A stretch of 64,000 nt of DNA from Paragonimus westermani (lineage: Eukaryota; Platyhelminthes; Trematoda; Plagiorchiida; Troglotrematidae): assembly GCA_008508345.1 (NCBI GenBank), contig QNGE01001017.1, positions 1 through 64,000 of the forward strand, read 5' to 3'. The notes beneath the pieces are model-generated. The model was not told the origin of the DNA. It did no database searches and saw only the letters and a program-made list of their open reading frames with translations. A program made the position numbers and the translations under genes. Of the stretch, positions 1-10,030 are shown piece by piece (the first letter of the stretch is position 1; the number at the start of each line of letters is the position of its first letter).

Positions 1-3000
1 AATGACCTCTACATTCCTAGATCTACGCTGAAATATCTCTACTCAGCCATCTCCGACCGTATGATAAATCAACCAGCGGCAAGCATTAAAAAGTGACTGC
101 AATTGCTGCAACAGAAATTTCCAAGCGTAGAACAAGGACAGAAGTCTGCAACACCTGACGCATTGTGACAGTGACAAGCACAAACCCTTCATACCAAAGC
201 ATTTGCGGTACCCCCGCAAGTTTCCCTCTTCCATCAAATCTCGGAAAATGAGCTGGCGTCAATCACAAGCGGAAGAACGCACCAACCACCACCCCAGACA
301 GATCCATCCAACCGACTCTCATATCCCACATACCCCGCACAGCCGTCCTGATTCAGGCACGTTTACCTAAACATCACCGTTCTGTATGCAATAACAAAAC
401 CTACCGAATTATGGACCAGTTCCACCAACCAGATCGACACAACCAAAGTAATTGGACAACAGTTTATACGTAGGCAGCTCTTGCGAATCGCAAATCAATG
501 ATAAATCCTTCCGGTGATTAGCCGGGAAACTTGGATTTCTACGACAATTTTTCAGAGGAAACTCAGTTACTGATGACTGCAAACGAAAGTGGTTGTGCAT
601 CCACTTATGCTATTTCGGTCATGCACGATGTGAGGTCAATGGCACAGTGGTCAACAAGATTGCGTCATGAAAACGTGACCGGAGACTTAACCCAAGCCGT
701 GGCAGGGATAAGTACTACCGACCAGCTCTAACAAGAGCGAAACTCGAATCTAGCGCTTCTTTTCGAAAGAGGCTGACCGGAAAGTCTATATGAATGCGAA
801 AGCTGCGACCATTTGTGGGTGATGTTCAATCTACAAGAAACGCAGTTACCCACTAAGAAACTATCAACGACCTCCGAACATCAATCACGATGACTAACAT
901 TTGACAGGATCCCAAGGCCACTTACTTCGCAGTGTTCAGATTTACTAGATCGTCGAACTGATACTCCTCAACTGGAGACTAACCCATTCAGTTGGTCATC
1001 CTTGGCATTCGATAAACTGTTCATAGAACTAGGAGTCGCTGACTGGGGTCCGGACATCGTACAGCTAGCAAACCTAGGGATCCCACACCTTGGACATCCA
1101 ATGTACACCTCACCCCTCCCCATCAGCCGCTAAAGCAGTGGTAGTTATCGTTCTTCCCATGGTGCTACTGGTTAAGAGCCCCTTAGATAGTGTCTCAGAA
1201 CCTCCAAAGACTACGGGTCTAAAAATCAACCAATGGCCGGCTTGTCATGGGTTAGTTCCGTCAGACAACGGATGACCACAGATGCAATAGATCAGCTCCA
1301 GAGATGTACTGACAATGACCCATCTCAACCATTGTTCGCGCCTGTGGCAACAATCCCAAATAACAACCAACTTAGCCCATTTCGAAAGAGACCCTCAACC
1401 AAGTCTGCGTGAAACATATTCCCGTCATACGGAGAACATCTAGAGGACGGTACCGAAATGTGATGGGGAGCAAAAACGGCCGCCGACTACAAAGCGTCAA
1501 ATTTAGATAAACAAAAACCTTTACGAGCGAAAGATGAGTGACGCAGCAGCAACGAGACATCACTGCCGATGGCGAAAACCCTTGGCCGACAATTAACACA
1601 GGGTTCCCGGATTTACGGAAAACTGGAGTACGATGTTTGATTGCCAGAGGTTTGTGGCAACCGTTCCTCACAGGTTGAGACTCCCTTCGATCGCAACCTC
1701 CTCGCTTCAATCCCCGAAGATGATGTCACTAAAACAATGAGTTCCCCAGAGGCACCTGCGTCCTGACTCGACCGCATCCGCTTACTGACGTGGCTCATTT
1801 CTGAGCCAAACTACAGCTTCTTCCACAGCGGAGCACTACTCGCATATCATTTGTACCCAAGATCCACTCCTCACCTGAGTTGTTTGACTGCCGTTCGATT
1901 CCCATTTGTTCAGTGATCACAACGTGCCTTTTTAAGATTCTATCTTATCGTTGGTCCACTTTATTCCACCTCTGATCGACGGCAATTTGGCTTTCTACAC
2001 TGAGACGGAACGTTTTGGAGGACAAACATTCCCCATAGTTTGCTTTAACCTCCTCATACAACCCACCGTGAGTGTTCTGAAAACTGATACACCTAGGGCT
2101 TTCTACCAAATAACCCATGGCCCTCCAATATGGGCACCCATTGCCCATGGTTCATTTACCATTTGGAGCAACTACCTACCTTCAATTTCCGAGTCTGATA
2201 AATCTTTTTTCAAATGCCATTCCCCCAAAAAGGAGGTGTTCGTCAAGATGATCCTCTCTCCCCCTATTGTTTATACTGACTTTGGATGAACCTGTTTCAT
2301 CTTCTTTGATTTTGGTTTTGTCCTAAACACACCGGGGGTCCACTTGAACTACTTGGCGTACGCGGATGGTAACACACTAACAGCTTCCTCGAGAGAAGCA
2401 CAGACAATCAGAATGGAACATCGGTTTGTTTGAAATCAGTTTGGCCGCGGACCACTCGAAGACCTAATGCATTCACATAAAACCTGGTAGAAAAAGATGC
2501 ACTTCATGCTGACGATTGACCATTGGAGGTAAGTAGAACTACCATAGTATCCGCTCCCCCCATAACAACATTTAGGGGTCTAGGTACATAGTTTAAATGG
2601 AGGGGAATCTTGTCAACAACGGCAGCTGCTGATCTGTCAAAAAAAGCCATACGAAGTGATAGCAGCGCCTCTGAAATCCCAATAAAGAGATGAAACCTTG
2701 TGGGCGCATCTATTACCCAGATTAACCAATCAAAGGTTGCTCAGCCCCGTCCATAAAAAGTTCCTCAATCGAGCAGTGAGAATAAACAGTAAGAAGTGAC
2801 CGCGGCTGTCTATAGACACGTCCAATATCTGTTGTTTTGACATCTATCCCGGTGGTCTCCAACCATCTTAACCACAAAGTCGTACGCCACTGAATAGAAG
2901 ACCTCGCATCGAAAAACATCCGCCATCAAGTGATGCAGTTCTACAACTGGCTTTGTAGGACCCCTCATTTCAGCTGTCTCGTCGCCCTGCTCTCACACTG

Positions 3001-3600
3001 ACATCACTAGCCGGAACGATCACTACATTCAAAAAGGCAAACTTAGCCCTCTACAACACCCCCAAAGTCGGCCGCTTCAAATAACTGATTGCGGAACCCA
3101 ACCAGGATCATTCCCCGCCCATATATCACAGCAATGCGAGTAAGAGCTGGCGTGTTGCCTATTAAATTCCGTCGCTAACGTGGTCTTCCAAAACCACCGG
3201 AGGAATTAAATTGCTGATTTGGTACTAGTCATTGCAGTTTGTATCGCATACTTCATTTACGCCCTTTTACCCACTCTGACGGGTGCAAACGGTACAACAT
3301 TGTAGTTTTATTTTAATTTCCGAGCTGAGAAACAAGAAACTCTTGACGGCTCCAGAACCCCATAACCCCATGGGCAACTTGTTTCTTAAAGCAAACAGCC
3401 TTATATTGAGAGGCGGCGCAACGTTCGTTACCGATGTGGCTATTGGTGACCAGTACAGAATGCAAGCCACAGGCAAAACGCAGAAGGACAAATACGGTTC
3501 TCACAGAATCTTCCCACACATTTCCGTTTTTCTTCGTTCCTGAGACCGATCCACTATCCACTCTAATTGACAACAGAGGTTTTATACACACAACCAGAAA
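1..3600 (+). mobile_element. R2-clade non-LTR retrotransposon, decayed (left copy)
   Basis: Translation of the + strand in shifting frames gives the R2-clade order. The end of the Myb-like N-terminal domain reads from base 1 to a stop at 94-96. A reverse transcriptase follows at about 1680-2400, with strings such as ICSVITTCLFKILSYRW and SSLPLLFILTLDEPV. The thumb and linker lie at about 2640-2950 (LLPRLTNQRLLSPVHKKFLN). A region like that before the CCHC knuckle follows at about 3130-3200 (AMRVRAGVLPIKFRR), then a restriction-like endonuclease remnant at 3283-3545 with FVTDVAI and KDKYG. The RT core is YADG (2359-2370) instead of YADD, and several stops and frameshifts occur. It cannot be active. 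The N-terminal half lies off the window here but is present in the right copy. The family call rests on domain order and remembered motif patterns. Confidence 0.72.
571..836 (+). mobile_element. tRNA-derived SINE inserted in the R2-clade element
   Basis: A 266-base block is flanked by GAAACTCAGTTAC (558-570) and GAAACGCAGTTAC (837-849), a 13-base target duplication with one mismatch. Its interior aligns with 40640-40905 and, in reverse, with 40372-40585 and 59866-60095. Shared landmarks are the head CGAAAGTGGT and the 3' body containing CTTCTTTTCGAAAGAGGCTG. The head resembles a class II tRNA (box A-like AGTGGTTGTG). Box B is decayed here but clearer in the 40 kb copy. Because it interrupts the LINE, it inserted later. 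Confidence 0.7.
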
Positions 3601-3878
3601 TATCTCCAACAAATGAGTCTCACAGAATATGATACTTCACATACTTGTGTGGCATCAACTCAAGGCATTCTCGAAATATTCTATCTATATGCGGTACATA
3701 GTTTACATATGATAGCTACATACACATCTATATATGTATATACACAGATTTCTGTAAAAGTTCACTTCTGATAGGCTGACTCAAATATGCACTTTGCGAT
3801 GCATGAATCACAATGTTTAACTTCATACCCTCCAAACCAACAAATCAAAAAATGATGCCAGTAAATATCATTGCTTAC
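3601..3878. other. ARL1 intron sequence, no gene seen
   Basis: This AT-rich stretch separates the R2-clade element from the exon 3 copy. It contains an imperfect alternating TA/CA run around 3717-3752. I see no open frame or RNA gene. It is mirrored at 22229-22506. Confidence 0.6.
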
Positions 3879-4057
3879 CAATCCATAGCTTCGTTGAGAC
3901 CTTCACCTTTCAGCGCTGATGTTTTGAAAAGTTGGTAACGCCGATTCTTTATCGTAGCCAACCCCAGGCAATTCGCCACTTCACTGATCGTCATACAGCC
4001 AGGGATATCCTGCTTATTGGCCAAAACAACCAAAACGGCTGAGCTGAGTTCGTCTTC
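3879..4057 (-). pseudogene. ARL1: Duplicate copy of ARL1 exon 3, inverted
   Basis: This is an exact mirror of the exon at 22050-22228. It encodes EDELSSAVLVVLANKQDIPG and continues to the same GTAAGC donor, with the G4 motif NKQD and the G5-like TSAL. It lies upstream of exons 1 and 2 and on the opposite strand, so it cannot be spliced into the + strand ARL1 transcript. If the left arm is an assembly artefact, this is simply the other allele of exon 3. If the duplication is real, it is an orphan exon. Confidence 0.9.
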
Positions 4058-4312
4058 CTGAAAAACAAAATACCGGGAGAATTCATCCCGGATGAGTATG
4101 GAGACTCCATCAGGTGACAGTTCACAAGGACATAACAAGTTCGAAGTGAGCCAATGGTAACAATGTCCATAAGCAAAAACGGTTGTAGGAGGAAGTTTCG
4201 GTTAGCCAAAACACTTCCAAACGTACTGAGCCAATCTACCTGCACCCTTGCCTTCAAACGAGCATACCGAATAACTTGTGATGTGTAACCACTTAAAAAC
4301 CTCACGTCGCTC

Positions 4313-4625
4313 TGTTGTATAACAGGCAGTTTCGTTTTGAGTAGTATACTACTCACAAGTAGTGTATTACCAACAAGCGACATCCAGGAACAAAAGGACA
4401 AGCCCCGAACACGACGGACAAGAAGAGACTATCGGAACAGTGTGTACATGCTGTGTGAGAACTTTCGCCAAGGCGAATGACAACGTACTGTCACCCAATG
4501 TATGTGAATGCATGTCTGTCGTGCAAATGAGTGTACGCGTTTGTGGTTTAGTTTTTTACACGACCTGCACTGAAGTTTGCGCAATAAACCAACTTTCTGG
4601 CCAAGCGTCTTTTGCGGACACAACA
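4313..4625 (+). repeat. 5' LTR of the gypsy element
   Basis: 313 bp, beginning TGTTGTATAAC and ending GGACACAACA, so the ends form the short inverted repeat TGTTGT/ACAACA. It matches 8541-8853 throughout as far as I can see. It contains the palindromic stretch AGTAGTATACTACT near 4338-4351, a possible regulatory or pairing site, and AATAAA near 4583 that could serve polyadenylation. Confidence 0.95.
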
Positions 4626-4627
4626 GC

Positions 4628-4645
4628 TGGTGCCGTGACCAGGAT
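4628..4645 (+). other. Candidate primer-binding site
   Basis: The sequence TGGTGCCGTGACCAGGAT starts two bases after the 5' LTR, the usual place for a tRNA primer site. It would pair with a tRNA 3' end reading ...GGCACCA. I cannot name the tRNA with confidence. Confidence 0.6.
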
Positions 4646-4651
4646 GCGAGG

Positions 4652-7456
4652 ATGAAGGTTCCCTGGCCACAGCCGTTCGAAGATGGAGACGTCCGGACGT
4701 TCCTGGAGGACTTGGAGGACGTAGCCGAAGTGGTCGGAGTCAAGACCGACCGTGGGAAGCTGGCTGCCCTGCGGACGCTGGTGAAGGGCAGGGCGAAGGC
4801 GGTGCTGGACGCAGCGCGAAGAGGCCCTGCGAAGATGGAGTGGGCCGCTGCGAAGGAGACGCTGGTGGCTGCGTTTGACAGCCCGGCCGACCGCCAGGAG
4901 GCCATGCGGCGGTTCAAGGCGGCCAGGCTTGGACAAGGAGCGGACCCGTCCGTGTTTGCCACCACTCTGCAAGGTTTGCTGGACAGGGCTCTGCCAGGAT
5001 TGGATCAAGAATCACGACGGCAGTTGTTAACGGAGCAGTTTATTGAAGGTCTCCCGATGGAGGTTCGCGACCAAGTCCGTATTGCCCATGTCGCCCGGCC
5101 GATGGACCTTGACGATCTGGCGAAGGTGACACGGGAGTTGGCAGTAATGTCCGTGGCCTCAGTGGATTCAAACAGCAATACGGACAAGAAGACATTGGAG
5201 GTAATGCAGAAGGCAATGGAGCAACTCGCAGCGGATGTAGCTGCCCTGAAAACAGCAGCACGGAAGAACGATCAACCAGGAGGCTGCTTCATCTGTGGAA
5301 AAAAAGGACATTGGAAGAAGGATTGCCCAATCCGGCGGTCTCAGAGGTCTAAAAATAAAGTGTTTCGTGATTGTTCTTTTTGTTGGGCGGGTCGACTAGT
5401 AATGGGAGCGATTGAGAAGGGGGCCGTACATACAAGGGTTGAAGTTGATGGAGAGGTAGAACAGTGTTTAGTCGATACAGGGGCAGCTATTTCGTTGATT
5501 GCTCGTGCCGAAAAGCAAAACCTAGAACCGACATCCATGATGATCAAGACGGTTGGAGGTCATAGTCTACTGGTTGACGGTGTGAAAGAATGTGGGGTAC
5601 GTATCGGCGGCCATATCGTAAAGCACCGTTTCATTGTGTCCCCAGAAACCAGGCAAACGATACTCGGAGCCGATTTCCTCGCTGCAACAGATGCCGTGAT
5701 TGACTTGAAGCTCAAGAAGTTGTCAACCAAGTATGGCTCCCTGACGCTCATAGGACAGCGAAAGGATAGCGTCAACCAAGTACGCAAGGTTAAAACCCCC
5801 AGTTGCACAGCCCCCCTGCTCCAGTCCACGGTCGAGAAATACGCGGAAGTATTTACGACTGACGATGATCCGTACGGATTTTGCAACTGGATTGCCCATG
5901 AAATACCAACAACCGGAACATTTCGACCTCACGGGCCCCGCAGGATACCGGTTCATCTTGAGGAGGAATTGAGGAGACAAATACAGAACATGCTGAGCGA
6001 GGATGTTATCGAAGAAGCCAACAGTCCGTACAACTCGCCTGTTCTCCTGGTGAAGAAGTCCAACGGGAAGTACCGCTTTTGTGTGGATTTTAGACGGCTG
6101 AATGAGGTAACACAGAATACAGTCGTACCAATACCGTCCGTCGCTGATATTTTTGACAAGCTACAGCAGGCGAAATTGTTCACAGTTTTGGACTTACGCT
6201 CCGGATACTGGCAAGTACCAATTAAACCCACAGATCGTGAGAAGACCGCATTCACGGTAGGCGAAAAACAGTATCAGTTCAAGCGCATGCCGTTTGGCCT
6301 ATCCGGGGCACCTTTCACATTTCGGCGCCTGATGGTTCAGCTGGTAAAACGACTGGATAATGTGGCGGTATACGGAGATGATATCGTAATATACAGCAAC
6401 ACGGAATCGGAACATGCTGCCCATATAGATGCTGTCTTGAATCGCATTAAGAACTCAGGACTGCGGATCAATGCTGATAAGTCACAGCTCGGACGATCAT
6501 CGGTGGTGTTACTGGGACACAAGGTGGGTCAAGGCGAAATCAAGCCTCTCCCGGAGAAAATACTGACAATTAGAGAAGCCATGGCTCCGAATTCCAAACG
6601 AACCCTGAGACAATTTTTGGGTCAAGCGGGGTACTACAGTCGGTTCGTGAAAAATTTTCACTCCATTGCATTGCCATTGTACGAACTCCTTCGAAAAGAC
6701 AAGAAATTTGAATGGACCGACGATGCCCAGAGGGCGTTCAAGCGAGTGCAACAAGCGATGAACGAGCAACAACTGACGTTGAAACTACCGAACACAAAAG
6801 AAACGTTCATCGTAGCAACAGATGCCAGTGACCGTGGCATTGGGGCAGTACTCAAGCAAAAGGAAGGAGTAATCGAGTATGCCAGCAGAGTCCTGACTCC
6901 AACGGAGCAGAAATATTCGACTATTGAAAAGGAATGTTTGGCAATCGTCTGGGCACTGGACAAGTGGAGGCCATACCTGTTGGGTCAACAGTTCCACGTG
7001 GAGACGGATCACAAACCCCTGGAATGGATCATGACTGCGAGGGACCCGAGAGGCAAATTAGCCCGATGGGCATTACGTTTACAGGAATATGACTTCACGA
7101 TCAACCATGTGCCTGGTTTGAGCAATTGCGTCGCGGATTTTCTTTCTCGACCACAAGTAGACGACGAACTCCCCAAAGTGACCGTTGGAGTCAACGGCTT
7201 AATAATGGAGCAGGACCCACAAACGCTAGTACGCCTACGGCGTCAAGATAAGGTCCTCCGGAAAGTGATTGAAGCTCTGGCAAGAGGCGTGAGAATCCCC
7301 ACAGATACTAAGGATGAGGAGCTGAAAATAATCGCTTCCCAGTGGAGTTGGCTTAAACAGTGCAGGCGTATTGACATGGCAGCGTGGAGTTGGGCGCCCG
7401 TGCGTAGTAGTCGTCCCGAGACAACTGAGGAGGAAAGTGGTGGCAGAGTGCCATGA
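4652..7456 (+). CDS. gag-pol polyprotein of the gypsy element (gag to start of integrase)
   Basis: A single open frame with no gag/pol frameshift. I chose ATG 4652 (MKVPWPQPFEDG) because the upstream in-frame ATG at 4577 lies in the LTR. Residues about 1-205 are a short gag. CFICGKKGHWKKDC, a CCHC knuckle, starts at residue 212. The protease active site VDTGAA has its Asp at 275. The reverse transcriptase has FCVDFRRLN from 476 and YGDDIVIYS from 574. RNase H has TDAS with Asp near 724. The last ~30 residues (to the TGA/TAG end at 7456) are out of frame because of a frameshift near 7370. The product would copy genomic RNA into DNA in cytoplasmic particles. The gag part is visibly richer in G+C than pol. 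Confidence 0.93.
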   Translation: MKVPWPQPFEDGDVRTFLEDLEDVAEVVGVKTDRGKLAALRTLVKGRAKAVLDAARRGPAKMEWAAAKETLVAAFDSPADRQEAMRRFKAARLGQGADPSVFATTLQGLLDRALPGLDQESRRQLLTEQFIEGLPMEVRDQVRIAHVARPMDLDDLAKVTRELAVMSVASVDSNSNTDKKTLEVMQKAMEQLAADVAALKTAARKNDQPGGCFICGKKGHWKKDCPIRRSQRSKNKVFRDCSFCWAGRLVMGAIEKGAVHTRVEVDGEVEQCLVDTGAAISLIARAEKQNLEPTSMMIKTVGGHSLLVDGVKECGVRIGGHIVKHRFIVSPETRQTILGADFLAATDAVIDLKLKKLSTKYGSLTLIGQRKDSVNQVRKVKTPSCTAPLLQSTVEKYAEVFTTDDDPYGFCNWIAHEIPTTGTFRPHGPRRIPVHLEEELRRQIQNMLSEDVIEEANSPYNSPVLLVKKSNGKYRFCVDFRRLNEVTQNTVVPIPSVADIFDKLQQAKLFTVLDLRSGYWQVPIKPTDREKTAFTVGEKQYQFKRMPFGLSGAPFTFRRLMVQLVKRLDNVAVYGDDIVIYSNTESEHAAHIDAVLNRIKNSGLRINADKSQLGRSSVVLLGHKVGQGEIKPLPEKILTIREAMAPNSKRTLRQFLGQAGYYSRFVKNFHSIALPLYELLRKDKKFEWTDDAQRAFKRVQQAMNEQQLTLKLPNTKETFIVATDASDRGIGAVLKQKEGVIEYASRVLTPTEQKYSTIEKECLAIVWALDKWRPYLLGQQFHVETDHKPLEWIMTARDPRGKLARWALRLQEYDFTINHVPGLSNCVADFLSRPQVDDELPKVTVGVNGLIMEQDPQTLVRLRRQDKVLRKVIEALARGVRIPTDTKDEELKIIASQWSWLKQCRRIDMAAWSWAPVRSSRPETTEEESGGRVP

Positions 7457-8572
7457 AATGGCACACACCGGATGCACTAGGACGTACGATCTGCTGCAAC
7501 AAAGAGCATATTGGCCGAAAATGAAAGAGGATGTGACAACTTACGTGGTTGCATGCCGACAGTGTCAGTTACTGAAAAGCGACAATCGTGGAGCCCAACA
7601 GCCCTTACAGCCAATACCAGTCTCCGAAATCGGCGAACTCCGGTCTATGGATCTTATGGGCCCATTTCCACTGAGCGCCCGCGGTAACCAGTACGTTCTG
7701 GTCATGACAGAACACTTTACCCGTTGGATCGAAGCGACTGGCGTTCCGGGTGAGAAAGCATCTACGGTGGGAGACATGGTGATGAAGCACACTGTAGCAA
7801 ACCACGGTGTACCAAAGGCGATCTTGACGGATCAGGGACCATGCTTCGAAAGCGAGGAGTTTCGAACACGCATGTAACAACTGGCATCCGAACGATGCCG
7901 TATCACCCACAAACGAATGGCCTAAATGAACGTAACAACCGAACGGCCAAAGAATGGTTATCAGCCAAAGTAGGAGACTGGGAGTCTGCGTTGCCACTGG
8001 TGTTATTGGCCTACCGGGCATCTGTGCAGGCGAGCACGAAGAAATCTCCATCTCAACTGATGTACGGTAGAACCCCTCGACGTCCGATGAATTAGGACAT
8101 TGGGGTATGGCCAGAGTGCATTGATTCCACTAAAGAATTAGTTGCCGAAAGAGAAAGAGCCAAACGAAATCTGAAAGCATCGCAAGCACGCACAAAGGAG
8201 AAATCCGCAAGGCAACGGTTCGGCAAGACTAGAATGTTTAACCTAGGAGAACGGGTGAAATATCGAGACCATCGGAACACGGGTGCCAGCGGGCCAGGAT
8301 CAAGAAAACTTTTGCGTGAATGGAATGGTCCGTATTTGGTAATATCCAGACGGGGCCCAGTATACACGATCAAGAAGGACGGCGAGACGAAACGAGTGCA
8401 TGCCAGTGGGTTAGCAACGTGGCACGAGATGCCTGCGCGACGAACCAGAAGATCAGTAATCCGGGAGGAAACACCGCGTCGATCGGAGAGGATTCGTCGA
8501 CAAATGCAAAGGAACCAAGGAACCTCAGAAGGTGGAAGAGTGTTGTATAACAGGCAGTTTCGTTTTGAGTAG
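7371..8572 (+). pseudogene. Integrase region of gypsy pol, broken
   Basis: The frame entered after the 7370 shift carries the zinc-binding HHCC domain (MAHTGCTRTYDLLQQ, then VACRQCQ at about 7545-7570) and catalytic-core strings MDLMGPF and LTDQG. Near 7870 the frame changes again, probably with a small deletion, to PYHPQTNGLNERNNRT containing the catalytic Glu. A TAG at 8093-8095 interrupts the C-terminal part, which then continues in the same frame through a chromodomain-free, basic tail (EWNGPYLVISRRGPVYTI) to a stop at 8570-8572, inside the 3' LTR. Three lesions make integration by this copy impossible without help in trans. The mirrored copy has the same lesions. Confidence 0.88.
8527..8540 (+). 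other. Polypurine tract of the gypsy element
   Basis: AGAAGGTGGAAGAG abuts the 3' LTR, the position of the plus-strand primer. It overlaps the coding frame. Confidence 0.65.
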
Positions 8573-8853
8573 TATACTACTCACAAGTAGTGTATTACCA
8601 ACAAGCGACATCCAGGAACAAAAGGACAAGCCCCGAACACGACGGACAAGAAGAGACTATCGGAACAGTGTGTACATGCTGTGTGAGAACTTTCGCCAAG
8701 GCGAATGACAACGTACTGTCACCCAATGTATGTGAATGCATGTCTGTCGTGCAAATGAGTGTACGCGTTTGTGGTTTAGTTTTTTACACGACCTGCACTG
8801 AAGTTTGCGCAATAAACCAACTTTCTGGCCAAGCGTCTTTTGCGGACACAACA
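8541..8853 (+). repeat. 3' LTR of the gypsy element
   Basis: Same 313-bp sequence and TGTTGT/ACAACA ends as 4313-4625, followed by the target duplication GCTC. The pol frame runs 32 bases into it before stopping. Confidence 0.95.
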
Positions 8854-9194
8854 GCTCTACGTAGTTAGTATAGTCAAATGAAAAATTAGAACGGAAGTTT
8901 TGCACTCTTCGGAAAGAAAAGATATGCACGCTCAAAAATGACGAGAATAACAGCAAGGAATATTACTACGACCGCGCTATATTGATGAATTGATAAGGTA
9001 AGATATTACTGGCCTAACCTCGTGTAAAATCTGAACACAAAAAACGAGTGTTCTGTTTACCAGCAGGTGCAAATACATTCCCAGCGCCACTTATGTCCTA
9101 GAAAAGGATGGCTTTATTGTTTTGAATATCCGTGAAACAAAAAGTGAAAAGAAAAAACAACCATAAATATTAACCATTAAAAAGAATCAATAAG

Positions 9195-9558
9195 AGCATC
9201 ATCATTATCGTGGACAGCAATACGTGATTGGCTCAAACTGATGCTTAACTGTTACACAACCATGATGAAAAACAAATCCTGTAAAGCAAGAGAGAAGGGA
9301 AAAAAGAAGAGGACGGGAAGGGACCTGACTACTAGAAATAACTGCGATTATAGTCAAACATACAACACGTTCCACGGATGTGGAACGTTTGTTTGTTGGC
9401 TCGAGTAGGTAAAGATAAGGCATCATCAGCAAGACAGCAAGCTTCCTTACGTCTTTCACTGTTCCGAGTAATTAAATACACTCACTCCACAGACAGCTCG
9501 GCCAAACAACAACATTCACGCCAGAGCTCGGTTAGCCACCATCTAACCTAACTTATCA
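9195..9558 (-). mobile_element. RTE LINE 3' end (left copy)
   Basis: On the - strand this gives the coding end EMVANR-like (GATGGTGGCTAACCGAG), a 3' UTR with a pyrimidine-rich tract (GTCCTCTTCTTTTTTCCC), and a tail ending in GATAATGATGATG repeats at 9198-9213. It matches the 3' end of the RTE element at 33550-33876 and the tail at 60770-60950. It carries the odd 36-base block at 9369-9404 that differs from every other copy. 5'-truncated, as is usual for LINEs. Confidence 0.75.
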
Positions 9559-9857
9559 AGCCACCAACTAATTAAAGCAGATTATAGAGGACAGATTTGT
9601 CACCCTAATATATAGGAATTGATAAAAGACCAAGTGTGAAAACCAGAGGTGTCACGAATGCAGATGTGCCATTGACTGCGGCACACCGCCATCTCATAGC
9701 GTGTCCAATCAGCGATTTGAGTGATAATGAGGACTCCAGCCAGCCAGGCAAGACATATACAATTTGCTCAGTGGAGCGGTTAGAGTCTTCATCTCTCGTG
9801 TCTACACCGCTGCCTAACAGCTATATGATCTTAAGAAATTGTTGGTGGTCTCCGTAC

Positions 9858-9925
9858 CATCATCATCATAGACAGCAATACATCAGTGGTTCACACTAAT
9901 GCTTAAATCCGTATATAATGCCCAG
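9858..9925 (-). mobile_element. Short RTE tail (left copy)
   Basis: The - strand reads AACCACTGATGTATTGCTG then TCTATGATGATGATG, the same tail seen at 33830-33870 and 60900-60945. Only the last ~70 bases of the LINE remain. The right arm has the matching tail with an extra 30-base repeat. Confidence 0.6.
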
Positions 9926-10028
9926 TATGATGAACGACCAGCTGGCGTGAGGATTAAGTGATCCAACCATTGCAGGCTGTGTAGCGTGATTAGCTGGCCA
10001 ATTCATCATACGTCTCAAGCATTCCGAA

Positions 10029-10029
10029 N
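10029..10029. other. Ambiguous base / assembly join
   Basis: A single N, exactly where the inverted similarity to 18417 stops. It marks a contig join or an unclosed gap. Confidence 0.9.
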
Positions 10030-10030
10030 T

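Larger units (their letters stand above)
4309..8857 (+). mobile_element. Ty3/gypsy LTR retrotransposon, full length
   Basis: The element proper is 4313-8853 (4541 bp) with two 313-bp LTRs and a 4-bp target duplication, GCTC, at 4309-4312 and 8854-8857. The domain order is gag, CCHC knuckle, aspartic protease, RT, RNase H, integrase, which defines Ty3/gypsy rather than Copia. It is compact, and gag and pol share one frame. Frameshifts near 7370 and 7870 and an in-frame TAG at 8093-8095 disable the integrase half. In gene context it lies antisense in ARL1 intron 2. The near-identical LTRs suggest a recent insertion. Confidence 0.95.
1..10028. repeat. Left arm of a large inverted duplication
   Basis: This stretch is the reverse complement of 18417-26106. 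Positions 1-4353 pair with 26106-21754, 6708-9855 with roughly 21752-18620, and 10028 with 18417. Most of the paired sequence looks identical by eye, including dozens of identical chance reading frames. The differences seen are a 36-base block at 9369-9404, a 30-base tandem duplication present only on the right, a few single bases, and a diverged stretch at 6708-7190. The arm ends exactly at the N at 10029. Only this arm carries the full gypsy element. It is best read as an allelic contig placed in the wrong orientation, although a real palindrome is not excluded from sequence alone. Confidence 0.95.

Noticed and set aside
1951..2289. 112-codon plus-strand frame
   Set aside because: It is an out-of-frame reading of the R2-clade reverse transcriptase; the recognisable RT motifs are in the other frames.
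3717..3752. Alternating TA/CA run as a possible microsatellite
   Set aside because: Too short and imperfect to call a microsatellite; ordinary for AT-rich introns.
7605..8051. 148-codon minus-strand frame (also at 20424-20870 +)
   Set aside because: Shadow of the gypsy integrase on the opposite strand; no independent motif.
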